A DNA stretch of 59,270 nt, taken from IMG/VR virus record IMGVR_UViG_3300005096_000097, positions 1 to 59,270 of that record; one strand, written 5' to 3'. This DNA comes from a virus. Shown one piece after another: positions 24,408 to 32,395 of this stretch; position 1 is the stretch's first letter, and every line of letters starts with the position of its first letter. Position numbers and translations under genes: made by a program. The notes under the pieces were generated by a model. That model was not told where the DNA came from. It ran no database searches and saw only the letters and a list, made by a program, of their open reading frames with translations.

Positions 24408-25041
24408 AGAAACCATCACCATCTCGCGAAAAGCGTACAAAGAACTGCAATACTACCAGAATCTGGTAGAATCTCTGCGCAATCTTGGTGTTTCTCAGTG
24501 GGAACTTTACGAACTAGCCGTTAGTATGGCAGGCGAGTGTGGACGTCCCCAGGATGTAGAGACGGCTGAATCTCTCACGGAGAAGGCTCGCCGTCTCCAA
24601 GCTGAGGGGCGGCGGCGTGAGGCAGGACATTCGGATGAAGTTCCAACACTGGTGACAAACGAATCCCTTGTCAGTCCAGAGCAGGCGGCTCTGTGGGAAG
24701 CGAAGAGAAGCTCAAAGAACTCAACGAGAGAAAACCATCCGATGATTCCAAATGACCAAAACAACCCAGGACCCGCCCGCGCGCCCCATGATGTGCGGGA
24801 CAATCAGGCGACAGGCTATTGTGAGTCCCACCCAGTTCATAACCAGGGGCGGACCTTAGAGGTTCAGGACACCAATGATCCCCTCAGAATGGTGGAAGTG
24901 AACAAAGGACTCCTTGACAAACTCGTGGAGGATAGTAAGCTTCTAGCAGCAATGCGTCGGCATGGCGTCCACCACTGGGACGGCTATGCTTACGCGGTCG
25001 AGTACGTGTATTTCAAAGATGGTAAGAAAGATGCCAGATAA
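24400..25041 (+). CDS. Protein with two 'GVxxWxGY' domains
   Basis: A 213-residue protein. An N-terminal domain (about 5-42: LVESLRNLGVSQWELYELAV) and a C-terminal domain (about 170-200: LLAAMRRHGVHHWDGYAYAV) share the pattern found in the next three genes. The middle is a charged, disordered linker rich in Glu, Arg and Pro. It is the largest member of a tandem family. Start overlaps the PRPP synthetase stop by 8 bases. Function unknown. Confidence 0.55.
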   Translation: MSKETITISRKAYKELQYYQNLVESLRNLGVSQWELYELAVSMAGECGRPQDVETAESLTEKARRLQAEGRRREAGHSDEVPTLVTNESLVSPEQAALWEAKRSSKNSTRENHPMIPNDQNNPGPARAPHDVRDNQATGYCESHPVHNQGRTLEVQDTNDPLRMVEVNKGLLDKLVEDSKLLAAMRRHGVHHWDGYAYAVEYVYFKDGKKDAR

Positions 25042-25222
25042 GATAATATCTGAGGAGTCTTACAAAGTTCTCTGCTTTAATCATCACCTTCTGGAGAGCT
25101 TGTATACCTATGGTGTGCAAACCTGGGAGGGCTACAATGACGCCTTCAATAAGGCACGCGAGAACTACCATGCCCCAGGCGGTGATCAGATTCCAGGCAT
25201 ACCACCCAAGGAGGTGGTATGA
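25031..25222 (+). CDS. Single-domain 'GVxxWxGY' protein
   Basis: A 63-residue protein (MPDKIISEESYKV...) with LLESLYTYGVQTWEGYNDAF at about 20-39. It ends with DQIPGIPPKEVV, which is repeated in the next gene as DQIPGITSKEVG. A clear recent tandem duplicate. Function unknown. Confidence 0.6.
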   Translation: MPDKIISEESYKVLCFNHHLLESLYTYGVQTWEGYNDAFNKARENYHAPGGDQIPGIPPKEVV

Positions 25223-25410
25223 AAACAGTAACGATACTGAAGGCAGACTACAAAGGCTACCTCTTTGCGACCCGAATCTTGAACAGTTTGTATCATAATG
25301 GCGTACGCGATTGGGAAGGGTACGATGAAGCCTTTAACACTGCATGTGAACAGCACGAAGCCGCAGATGACGACCAGATTCCAGGCATAACATCCAAGGA
25401 GGTGGGATGA
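25219..25410 (+). CDS. Single-domain 'GVxxWxGY' protein
   Basis: A 63-residue protein, MKTVTILKADYKG then ILNSLYHNGVRDWEGYDEAF and DDDQIPGITSKEVG. Same length and layout as the preceding gene, with ATGA junctions on both sides. The N-terminus (TVTI...Y) matches the next gene too. Function unknown. Confidence 0.6.
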   Translation: MKTVTILKADYKGYLFATRILNSLYHNGVRDWEGYDEAFNTACEQHEAADDDQIPGITSKEVG

Positions 25411-25802
25411 ACACAGTAACGATACCCGAGACGGAGTACATGGTACTCCAAGAGGCTGCTCACTACCTGTTCGCACTCGAAGATCATGGGGTGGTTACTT
25501 GGGGCGGACACAATGAGGCAGCCAATCAGGCATCAATTAACATTGCCTCAGGTATCCCTCTAAAGGAGTTGTATTCTAGGAAGATGGGAATGGACCCCAC
25601 TCAGGAGATTGGGGATTGTACCTACCAGTACATCGTGGCTTCCGAAGCGACGCCAGCTATGGTTTCAATTCCGGAACTACAGTACAAACGTTTCCAGTCT
25701 GACCGGGCACTGATGGAGGAGATGTTCAAACAAGGGCTGGATGAGTGGTACGGCTACTCGGCTGCAATTGTTGCCTTAACAGACCGAGGCGTTGAATTAT
25801 GA
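25407..25802 (+). CDS. Two-domain 'GVxxWxGY' protein
   Basis: A 131-residue protein with two copies: MNTVTIPETEYMV... LFALEDHGVVTWGGHNEAAN (about 1-40) and MVSIPELQYKRF... MEEMFKQGLDEWYGYSAAI (about 85-122). Each copy has the order 'T/S-V-T/S-I-P-E-x-x-Y, helix, GVxxWxGY, helix'. Fusion or internal duplication of the single-domain form. Function unknown. Confidence 0.6.
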   Translation: MNTVTIPETEYMVLQEAAHYLFALEDHGVVTWGGHNEAANQASINIASGIPLKELYSRKMGMDPTQEIGDCTYQYIVASEATPAMVSIPELQYKRFQSDRALMEEMFKQGLDEWYGYSAAIVALTDRGVEL

Positions 25803-26170
25803 GTGGCTACAGTGACTTCAAACACAGTACTGTCCAGGTGGTGGAGATTCATTACAAGAATCTCAAAGCGGCGGGTTTGTATTTGGACGGTGAGCTGAGG
25901 GTTAACGGTGAATTCGCCTACGAAGTCTGCCAGTGCATAAATCAGAAGTGGATGGAATGCCTAACCGAATTTGGGTGGGATGGCGATTATGGGCGGCGCG
26001 TACTTAAAGGGTACTACGCCAAGAGGTTCTTTACTGGTAGTCAGTGGGTCCTCCCTGATCACTTCTCGAAGTTCCCTTGGCATCAGAGTACAACAACCTG
26101 GCATGGACCTACAGTTGAGCGAGTGGCAGCAAATAATCGCGAGAAGGAACGGTTATATGCACAATCTTGA
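25799..26170 (+). CDS. Divergent member of the 'LYVDGEL-GWxGxY' family
   Basis: A 123-residue protein with strand AAGLYLDGELRVNG (about 25-38) and TEFGWDGDYGRRVL (about 56-69), the two landmarks of the next genes. It has a longer, basic C-terminal tail. ATGA overlap at the start. Function unknown. Confidence 0.5.
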   Translation: MSGYSDFKHSTVQVVEIHYKNLKAAGLYLDGELRVNGEFAYEVCQCINQKWMECLTEFGWDGDYGRRVLKGYYAKRFFTGSQWVLPDHFSKFPWHQSTTTWHGPTVERVAANNREKERLYAQS

Positions 26171-26456
26171 TGCAATCAAAGTCGTTTATGTTGTAATTGA
26201 CGACGATACCCGGCAGGCATATGTCCTCTATGTTGATGGTGAGCTAGAAGCCACGGGCTTCAACAGCATCCAGAAAGCCATGTCTGCGTCCCTTGAATCG
26301 GGGTGGTCTGGTCGCTACGAACGCATCAACATGAATGGACTAAGTGCCTACTTGACCTATACAGAATATGCACATATGCCTGACAGTCTTGAGAATTTGT
26401 TAGAACATCGGCGTGTCGAGCATGTGGCTTGTGTATTTTCGGGAGAGCTTGACTGA
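26157..26456 (+). CDS. 'LYVDGEL-GWxGxY' family protein, tandem copy 1
   Basis: A 99-residue protein: MHNLDAIKVVYVVIDDDTRQ, LYVDGELEATG, ASLESGWSGRYERINMNGL, MPDSLENLL, FSGELD. The next two genes have the same order and length, with over 30 bases of nearly identical DNA around VVYVVIDDDTRQ. Strong GAAGGA site 7 bases before the ATG. Function unknown; small acidic alpha/beta protein. Confidence 0.65.
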   Translation: MHNLDAIKVVYVVIDDDTRQAYVLYVDGELEATGFNSIQKAMSASLESGWSGRYERINMNGLSAYLTYTEYAHMPDSLENLLEHRRVEHVACVFSGELD

Positions 26457-26752
26457 TGAATCTTGATTACGTTAAAGTCGTTTATGTTGTAATTGACGAT
26501 GATACCCGGCAGCGGCGTGGGCTCTACATCGATGATAAGCTAGAAGCTGTTGGTATTGAGGGCTGTCGGTTGGCGATGGCTGCGTCTTATGAATCGGGGT
26601 GGTCTGGGCTCTACGAGCGAATGTACATGAACGGATTAGGGGCTTATCTTCTCTGCGAAGAGTACATGATCATGCCTGTCACCCTTGAGGAATTGTTAGA
26701 TGGTGGCTGTCTCGAATCTGGGGCTTGCATATTCCCTGAGGAGCTTGACTGA
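26456..26752 (+). CDS. 'LYVDGEL-GWxGxY' family protein, tandem copy 2
   Basis: A 98-residue protein, MNLDYVKVVYVVIDDDTRQR, LYIDDKLEAVG, SYESGWSGLYERMYMNGL, EELLDGG, FPEELD. Closest relatives are the flanking copies. TGATGA junction with copy 1. Function unknown. Confidence 0.65.
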   Translation: MNLDYVKVVYVVIDDDTRQRRGLYIDDKLEAVGIEGCRLAMAASYESGWSGLYERMYMNGLGAYLLCEEYMIMPVTLEELLDGGCLESGACIFPEELD

Positions 26753-26753
26753 A

Positions 26754-27050
26754 ATGAATCTTAATAAAATCGAAGTGGTCTACGTTGTAATTGACGATGA
26801 TACCCGGCAGCGGCGTGGGCTGTATGTGGGTGGTGAGCTAGAAGCTGTTGGTAAGGATGCTGCCCGACAGAGTATGACTTTGTTATGGGAGTTGGGGTGG
26901 ACCGGTCCCTATGAGCAGGTGTTTCTGACTGGTATTTACTCGTATGAGTTTTGTGAAGATTATGCTGACATGCCTGACACTTTGGATGAAGTTCTTTTAT
27001 GTGGTGGTGTCGAGAATGGTTTTCGTCAATTCCCTGCGGAGCTTGATTAA
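26754..27050 (+). CDS. 'LYVDGEL-GWxGxY' family protein, tandem copy 3
   Basis: A 98-residue protein, MNLNKIEVVYVVIDDDTRQR, LYVGGELEAVG, LWELGWTGPYEQVFLTGI, MPDTLDEVL, FPAELD. Third in the row, one base after the stop of copy 2. Function unknown. Confidence 0.65.
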   Translation: MNLNKIEVVYVVIDDDTRQRRGLYVGGELEAVGKDAARQSMTLLWELGWTGPYEQVFLTGIYSYEFCEDYADMPDTLDEVLLCGGVENGFRQFPAELD

Positions 27051-27053
27051 ACA

Positions 27054-27431
27054 ATGGCTGACATCAAAGACATACGAATCACGTTGGTTGTGGTCAATCC
27101 CGAGGAGTGCCACCCGCTGATTGGACTCTATGTGAACCATCACCTGACTGACGGCGGGCATTGGGATCCGAACGACACAATCAAGCGGATTGACGCCTGG
27201 CTATCCGTGCTACAGTCCTCCGGGTGGGGTGGGAAGTACACCTGTATGGAGTACAACCAAGTCAATAAAGACGTCTACTTCATGAATGGACTTCCAGTGT
27301 GGGACGACGAATTACGATCTGCCCCACCAAATCGCTATGCAAAGTGTGTACGCTCATTTGGGGATACGAATACGATTCGTGAATCGGCGTGGGACATCGA
27401 ATACAATCCTCCTTTAGTACCTTTTGATTAG
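27054..27431 (+). CDS. Divergent 'LYV-GWxGxY' family protein
   Basis: A 125-residue protein: IRITLVVVNPEECHPLIGLYVNHHLTDGG (pattern only), then LQSSGWGGKYTCMEYN. The order of strand, LYV, helix and GWxGxY agrees with the three copies before it, but identity is low. Function unknown. Confidence 0.5.
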   Translation: MADIKDIRITLVVVNPEECHPLIGLYVNHHLTDGGHWDPNDTIKRIDAWLSVLQSSGWGGKYTCMEYNQVNKDVYFMNGLPVWDDELRSAPPNRYAKCVRSFGDTNTIRESAWDIEYNPPLVPFD

Positions 27432-27440
27432 GGAGTAGTT

Positions 27441-28091
27441 GTGGGAAGAGGCGAGACTTACAAGTATGATTACAGCCCCGGGACGAAGTACGGGAAGCTC
27501 ACGATTGTGAAGTGGGAGAGGCCCTATGTCATTTGCGACTGTGATTGTGGAAACAAGGGGAGTACGCACCACTCACGAGACGTTAGTAACGGGAATACCA
27601 AATCATGTGGTTGCTTAGCAAGTGGAGCTGGTGCAAGTAACTTCAACCATCGACATGGGCAGTGTCGGACACGGGTGTATCGTATCTGGTGTGCCATGAA
27701 GTCCCGGTGCTATAATGAGAAGGTGCCACACTACAAACATTATGGTGGTCGCGGGATCACAATTTGTGAGGAGTGGCTGGGTCCCAAGTGTTTTGAAGTG
27801 TTCCAATCATGGGCTCTCGCCAATGGGTACAAGAAGCATTTGTCAATTGACAGAATTGACAATGACAAAGGGTATAGTCCAGCAAATTGCCGGTGGGCTA
27901 CCCAGAAAGAACAGACAAACAACCAACGCCCAATGCGGAGCACAAACACCAGCGGGTTCAAAGGTGTGTATGCTACCAAGTCGAGTACAAGCCCATGGAA
28001 CTCCCGGTACAAGGGTAAGTACATTGGCTGCTACAAAACAGCAGAAGACGCAAACGAAGCCTATCTCCTTTATTTAGAAAGTCTTGAATAA
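27441..28091 (+). CDS. HNH endonuclease with AP2 DNA-binding domain
   Basis: A 216-residue protein, GTG start. It has Cys-rich N-terminal knuckles (CDCDCGNKGS, KSCGCL), an HNH-like core (YGGRGITICEEWLG, LSIDRIDNDKGYSPANCRWA, about 90-155) and a C-terminal AP2 domain (SGFKGVYATKSSTSPWNSRY... IGCYKTAEDANEAYL). This is the layout of phage free-standing homing endonucleases. It sits between the paralog array and the NAMPT-like gene, with paralogs on both sides, as expected for an inserted selfish gene. Confidence 0.8.
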   Translation: MGRGETYKYDYSPGTKYGKLTIVKWERPYVICDCDCGNKGSTHHSRDVSNGNTKSCGCLASGAGASNFNHRHGQCRTRVYRIWCAMKSRCYNEKVPHYKHYGGRGITICEEWLGPKCFEVFQSWALANGYKKHLSIDRIDNDKGYSPANCRWATQKEQTNNQRPMRSTNTSGFKGVYATKSSTSPWNSRYKGKYIGCYKTAEDANEAYLLYLESLE

Positions 28092-29560
28092 TGCCTAACT
28101 TACTTGTAAGCACTGACGACTATAAAGTTCAGCATAAAGAAATGATGGTTCCGGGGACCAACAAGTCCTACTCATATTTGGAATGTCGAGGGTCCCGCAC
28201 AGATGGTTTAGATTACTCTGTGTTCTTTGGGCTTCAATACTACCTGAAAGAGTACTTTAGTCGGGCAGTCACCCACTCAGATGTGGACCATTTAGAACGA
28301 ATCCTTAACCATGTCAATGGTCCTGGATCTGTGAATATGCAGAAGTTCCGCGACTTAGCTGACCTCGGCTATCTGCCCTTGAGAATTAAGGCAGTCCCTG
28401 AAGGGACCGTCATGCCTCTTAAACATGTTATGCTCACTTTAACAAACACTGATCCTGACTTTGGCTGGTTCGTCCAGTATGTTGAGTCACTCCTCCTTAA
28501 AGTGTGGTTACCTATTACAGTCGCCGCAAACTCCTACAGATTCTTTAGAATGTTCTCAGGACTTGCTCAAAAGTCAGCCGGACACACGGACTTTGTCCCG
28601 TTCCAGATGCACGACTTTGGGTATCGAGGTACAGACAGCGATGAAGCGGCCCGGATTGCTGGTGCTGCCCACTTGCTATCCTTTACGGGCACCGACAATC
28701 TCCCCGCTGTCGATTTTCTCATGCAGCATTATGATGCAGGGAATTGTGACCGACCCATTGGACTCTCGGTCCCGGCGAGTGAACACTCGGTCATGTGTAC
28801 ACACAGCACAGACAACGACGATAAATCTGCTATCAAACATCTCCTGGACAATTTCCCGTCAGGTATAATATCCGTAGTCAGCGACACCTATGATTTATTT
28901 AAGGCAGTTGGTCAATACTACAACATTGATTTCCACGACCGAATCATGGAACGTGATGGCAAGTGGGTCGTTCGACCGGACAGTGGTGACCCGCCAAACA
29001 TTATCTGTGGTGATCCTGCTGGCGAGACAATTGAAGAGCAAATGGGTGTTGTTCGCCTCCTTGAGAAGGGATTTGGCTCCACAACCAACGAACTTGGCTA
29101 CAAAACCCTCGATCCTCATGTCGGTTGCCTCTATGGGGACGCTATCTTCTACGAACGCGCCCAGCAGATTCTCAGCCGCTTGATGGGTATGGGCTACAGC
29201 ACCGAGAACATCCTGTTCGGAAGCGGAGGCTTACTACTTAACAACTGGTCCCGCGACACACTGGGCATGGCACTCAAAGCCACGTACTGTGAAGTCAACG
29301 GTGAACCAAGACCCGTCGAGAAGAAGCCGAAGACGGACACGACTAAGACGTCCAAGAAGGGTCTACTCAGATTGGAACGATACCAAACCGAACTGGGGAC
29401 TCAATACAAGACCCTCCAGAATGTCACCCCAGAACAGGAACAGGGCGGCATCTTGGAGACTGTCTTCGAGGACGGTAAGATTCTACGATTCCAGAACCTC
29501 GATCAGGTTCGAGACACACTTGAGTCTAACGAGAACAAGCCAGCGGGGTTACTAGTCTAA
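28091..29560 (+). CDS. nadV: Nicotinamide phosphoribosyltransferase-like protein (NadV; candidate NARP1 Namat)
   Basis: A 489-residue NAMPT-family protein. Visible are DDYKVQHKEMMVPGT near the start, QMHDFGYRGTDSDEAA (about 174-189), SVPASEHSVM (about 228-237), VVRPDSGDPPN (about 291-301) and FGSGGLLL (about 377-384), all classical NAMPT landmarks. The family joins nicotinamide to PRPP; in NARP1 the Namat version joins it to ADP-ribose pyrophosphate, giving NAD+ directly. The upstream Prs-like gene supplies the partner. Motifs do not distinguish the two versions. Confidence 0.85.
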   Translation: MPNLLVSTDDYKVQHKEMMVPGTNKSYSYLECRGSRTDGLDYSVFFGLQYYLKEYFSRAVTHSDVDHLERILNHVNGPGSVNMQKFRDLADLGYLPLRIKAVPEGTVMPLKHVMLTLTNTDPDFGWFVQYVESLLLKVWLPITVAANSYRFFRMFSGLAQKSAGHTDFVPFQMHDFGYRGTDSDEAARIAGAAHLLSFTGTDNLPAVDFLMQHYDAGNCDRPIGLSVPASEHSVMCTHSTDNDDKSAIKHLLDNFPSGIISVVSDTYDLFKAVGQYYNIDFHDRIMERDGKWVVRPDSGDPPNIICGDPAGETIEEQMGVVRLLEKGFGSTTNELGYKTLDPHVGCLYGDAIFYERAQQILSRLMGMGYSTENILFGSGGLLLNNWSRDTLGMALKATYCEVNGEPRPVEKKPKTDTTKTSKKGLLRLERYQTELGTQYKTLQNVTPEQEQGGILETVFEDGKILRFQNLDQVRDTLESNENKPAGLLV

Positions 29561-29561
29561 G

Positions 29562-29888
29562 ATGATAAATCTTGATTCAATCGAAGTTACTTGGGTACTG
29601 ATTGACCCCTACAATCAATCACGGGAGGCTTTCTACATCAATGGGGAGCTGGTATTGACCGACCATGTGGACTACCAGGCTGAGGGGTACATGTGCGGGT
29701 GGTTAGACTGCCTGTATTACCAGGGTTGGACTGGGGAGTATACGGTCCGAACCCTTGAGAAACCACCTGAGAGCAAGTATGCGCATGGCAACTGGGACTT
29801 CCCCGAGAAATTAGACGACTTGCGTCTCCCCGGCGTGGATTTCACGAATATGCTATATGATAGAGACATAAACGGACCCACTCGATAA
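29562..29888 (+). CDS. 'GWxGxY' family protein, copy beyond the NAMPT gene
   Basis: A 108-residue protein beginning MINLDSIEVTWVLIDPYNQS, with FYINGELVLT and LYYQGWTGEYTVRTL. The MxNLDxIxV opening matches tandem copies 1-3 located 2.8-3.4 kb upstream, so it belongs to the same family. The endonuclease and NAMPT genes lie between copies. Function unknown. Confidence 0.55.
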   Translation: MINLDSIEVTWVLIDPYNQSREAFYINGELVLTDHVDYQAEGYMCGWLDCLYYQGWTGEYTVRTLEKPPESKYAHGNWDFPEKLDDLRLPGVDFTNMLYDRDINGPTR

Positions 29889-29908
29889 CACTCATTAAGG
29901 AAGATGAC

Positions 29909-30373
29909 ATGATTAAACCACAACTACGAATTGTCGGACCTCGGAGCTTTCTACTGGAACAGGGCTACTCTCAAGGAGACTGGTTTCTTCAGTACCCGGC
30001 TGATGAATGGGAAGTCTTGGATGGTCGGGGTCTGGATATCTTTGTCAATAGTGTCCGAATGAAAGCAGTTGATTGGGACTCGGAACGACGAATCCCGGTC
30101 TACAAGGACCAAGACATGCCTGCTTACAATGACATTAGGAACCGGGCAGACAAGGATGATACATGTCAGTGGGGACCTGAGTTTACCCTGACCCTAGCAA
30201 ACGGGGTCCAAGCTACATTGTGGCTCGGGAATCCATCCAGCAGGGTGTTGATGTCCTCAATCCGTGTCCACGGGGACTATGTGTTGATTCCTCAGGTGCG
30301 AAATCATAACGAGCACACTTGGTACGTGCCAATTGTCATAGAAACCGTTGTTTTTGATGAGATTGTTCAATGA
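29909..30373 (+). CDS. Hypothetical protein
   Basis: A 154-residue beta-rich protein (LRIVGPRSFLLEQGYSQGDW, FTLTLANGVQATLWLGNPSS, WYVPIVIETVVFDEI). No recognised motif. Overlaps the HAD gene start by 4 bases (ATGA), so co-translated with it. Confidence 0.5.
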   Translation: MIKPQLRIVGPRSFLLEQGYSQGDWFLQYPADEWEVLDGRGLDIFVNSVRMKAVDWDSERRIPVYKDQDMPAYNDIRNRADKDDTCQWGPEFTLTLANGVQATLWLGNPSSRVLMSSIRVHGDYVLIPQVRNHNEHTWYVPIVIETVVFDEIVQ

Positions 30374-30936
30374 AAATCTTCCTTGACATGGATGGCGTGC
30401 TGACCAACTGTCACTTATCAGCTCTTAGTTACTACGGACTCCACATTGACGAGTATCCCCTAAACATGCGGGTGAAGGACATCCTGGCCGGGAATGGTAT
30501 TGCCGTCCCGGCTGATCATGACGTGTTCTGGGAAAGCTTCACTGAGGACTTCTGGGATGCTCTGACAAAGACAGACATCTGCGATATCCTCTTGAAGACC
30601 TCCGTCAGTATTGCAGGTCAAGAGAATGTCTTCCTGGCGACCCGTCCGACGCTCAATCCACAATCCTACTCAGGTAAAGCTATCTGGGTGCGCGAGAACC
30701 TCCCGGAATGGATATGGGGTCAGGTCATTATGACTGGGAACAAAGAGTTTCTGGCATCCCCTGATGCTCTGTTGGTGGACGACCACCCTGTCAATTGCGA
30801 GAAGTTCGAGGCAGCAGGTGGAACAGCTCTACTGGTCCCCCGCCCGTGGAATGGCAACGAAGATATCTCGAAACACGAGATGTTAAGCCTGCTGTTCGGT
30901 GCAGCCGGATCTATTAAAGTGGACATCGGAGAATAA
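30370..30936 (+). CDS. HAD-family 5'(3')-deoxyribonucleotidase-like phosphatase
   Basis: A 188-residue protein with HAD motifs: I, FLDMDGVLTN (D6 and D8); II, FLATRPT (about 96-102); III, K in MTGNKEFL (about 124); IV, LLVDDHPVNCEKF (about 134-146). Size and the 'FxxxFW' cap segment (VFWESFTEDFWDAL) fit NT5C-type nucleotidases, common in phages, which balance deoxynucleotide pools. Last gene before a new promoter. Confidence 0.75.
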   Translation: MKIFLDMDGVLTNCHLSALSYYGLHIDEYPLNMRVKDILAGNGIAVPADHDVFWESFTEDFWDALTKTDICDILLKTSVSIAGQENVFLATRPTLNPQSYSGKAIWVRENLPEWIWGQVIMTGNKEFLASPDALLVDDHPVNCEKFEAAGGTALLVPRPWNGNEDISKHEMLSLLFGAAGSIKVDIGE

Positions 30937-30950
30937 TCCGAGAAATTGGC

Positions 30951-30978
30951 TTGCGTTTCTCAGATTATGGTGTAGACT
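30951..30978 (+). promoter_or_regulatory. Rightward promoter upstream of ParB-like gene
   Basis: TTGCGT, 16-base spacer, TAGACT, then TAGGGTGTGAGCAGTTACT, almost the same as after the promoter at 19811. Confidence 0.55.
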
Positions 30979-31020
30979 TAGGGTGTGAGCAGTTACTATT
31001 CTTATTTCGGAGACCACAAG

Positions 31021-32076
31021 ATGCCCAAAACCACCACAAAGAGTAAGACCACAAAGAGTAAGACCACAAAGAGTAAGACCACAAAGAGTAAGAAGACCAC
31101 GGCAAAGAAGGTCAGTACAGTCATGGCAACAAGGCGACCCACGAAAACTGGAAAAGTGGTGTCCTCGCCAAAACCTCCAAGTGTTGCTCACTTACCCCCA
31201 CTCGTGATACCACCTCAGCGGAAAACGTTCCCACACCCCTTTAAGGGTTGCGAGGACATCATCACTCGTGTCGAGGTCATGACACCAAAGCGGGCAACAG
31301 TTCTTATGTCACGAAATGTGTGCAACCGGAAATTCACAAAGTCTCGCGTAACAAATTATACCCGGTATATGGGCCAAGGTGAGTGGGTGTATTCCAACGA
31401 TGCCATCTGGCTCGATAAAGACGGCACAGTGGTCAATGGTCAGCATCGGTTAACAGCCTGCATTGCTTCAGGGATCGATTTTGCTTGCCAAGTGGTTTAT
31501 AATGTTGACCGGAAGTGGTCAACAGGTCTAGACCAGGTCGGGAACCGAACCGCCTCTCAGAAGTTATGGGAAGCAGGGCATGGTGATAAGTCGGCCGCCT
31601 CCAAACTGGTGCGGGCTCTCGCTCGTCCATCCCTGGAGAAACAAGGTACCGGGATAAAGTTATCACCGGCGGAGACAGTAGACTTGTTTGAATTATATGA
31701 GGACGGGATTAACTTTGTTCTCGAACACGTCTCCGGGCAACCTCGTTGTGGTAGGGCAACCTACCGGGCGGCCTTGGTCAGGGCATACTACTATGTGGCT
31801 GAGGATGTCTTAATTCGATTTATGAACATCGTGAGTGGTGAAGAGGAGGGGCTATCCTCGAAGTTGGATAATGGGGCTGTGCTTTTTCGGTCCTTCCTAC
31901 ACAACTCCTATGGGGTTAAGGCTGGGGGTAATGGTGACAAGCATGTTCATGGGAAAACAGAGCGGGCTCTTATCGCCTTTGTTAACCGTGAGCCAATTGA
32001 ACGTTTAGTCGCCTTTAAGGATGAACAATTCCCTCTAGTGGACTGCGATATGGCGGTTATTCCCAAGGGAACCTAG
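31021..32076 (+). CDS. ParB N-terminal-like domain protein
   Basis: A 351-residue protein. A Lys/Ser/Thr repeat tail opens the protein (KTTKS repeats, about 6-27). It then carries 'YTRYMGQGEWVYSNDAIWLD' and VVNGQHRLTACIASG (NGQHRL at 139-144), the ParB/sulfiredoxin-like signature found in many phage proteins of unknown function. The C-terminal half is helical. GGAG lies 9 bases before the ATG. The basic repeated N-terminus may bind nucleic acid (inference). It has its own promoter. Confidence 0.65.
   Translation: MPKTTTKSKTTKSKTTKSKTTKSKKTTAKKVSTVMATRRPTKTGKVVSSPKPPSVAHLPPLVIPPQRKTFPHPFKGCEDIITRVEVMTPKRATVLMSRNVCNRKFTKSRVTNYTRYMGQGEWVYSNDAIWLDKDGTVVNGQHRLTACIASGIDFACQVVYNVDRKWSTGLDQVGNRTASQKLWEAGHGDKSAASKLVRALARPSLEKQGTGIKLSPAETVDLFELYEDGINFVLEHVSGQPRCGRATYRAALVRAYYYVAEDVLIRFMNIVSGEEEGLSSKLDNGAVLFRSFLHNSYGVKAGGNGDKHVHGKTERALIAFVNREPIERLVAFKDEQFPLVDCDMAVIPKGT
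31036..31095 (+). repeat. 15-bp in-frame tandem repeat encoding TKSKT
   Basis: Four copies of AAGAGTAAGACCACA at the start of the ParB-like gene, giving a Lys-rich repeat; unit length keeps frame. Confidence 0.9.
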
Positions 32077-32084
32077 ATTTCCAC

Positions 32085-32112
32085 TTGCATCCCTGAGAAT
32101 CGGATGTATACT
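32085..32112 (+). promoter_or_regulatory. Rightward promoter upstream of small membrane protein/TatA unit
   Basis: TTGCAT, 16-base spacer, TATACT preceded by TG, then TAGGGTAGTTAACTTA. Fits the window's promoter style. Confidence 0.6.
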
Positions 32113-32140
32113 TAGGGTAGTTAACTTAATGGAGAACACA

Positions 32141-32317
32141 ATGTCCGAGACCTACGAAGTTGTTGACGATGCCTTTTGGCGAAACCACATGGACAAGAGA
32201 CTCAAGCGATTCCGACGCCCCTTGTACAGTGGTAACGAGTACGTGATTTTGTCGATGCCTGCATTCCTTGGACTCATTGCGATTTTGAACTTCCTACCCG
32301 ACTGGGTAGGGTCTTAA
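32141..32317 (+). CDS. Small membrane protein
   Basis: A 58-residue protein, start MSETYEVVDD with GGAG 6 bases upstream. A basic stretch (HMDKRLKRFRRPLYSG) precedes one membrane helix (YVILSMPAFLGLIAILNFLP). It is followed by a hairpin and then TatA, so it may be a partner in the membrane. Function unknown. Confidence 0.5.
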   Translation: MSETYEVVDDAFWRNHMDKRLKRFRRPLYSGNEYVILSMPAFLGLIAILNFLPDWVGS

Positions 32318-32320
32318 AGT

Positions 32321-32365
32321 CTTGGGCACCACACCTGAAGACAGGTTGGGGTGCCCAAGCATTTT
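32321..32365 (+). terminator. Nested hairpin between small membrane protein and TatA
   Basis: Outer stem CTTGGGCACC/GGTGCCCAAG (10 bp) with an inner stem ACCTG/CAGGT, followed by CATTTTAC. Likely a terminator or attenuator that sets TatA expression. Confidence 0.65.
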
Positions 32366-32395
32366 ACTTTCCACTTTCTATTTGAGGAGACACAG

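Noticed and set aside
28461-29555. Alternative-frame plus-strand ORFs within the NAMPT-like gene
   Set aside because: Basic, low-complexity translations with Ser/Arg bias, typical of out-of-frame reading of a real gene.
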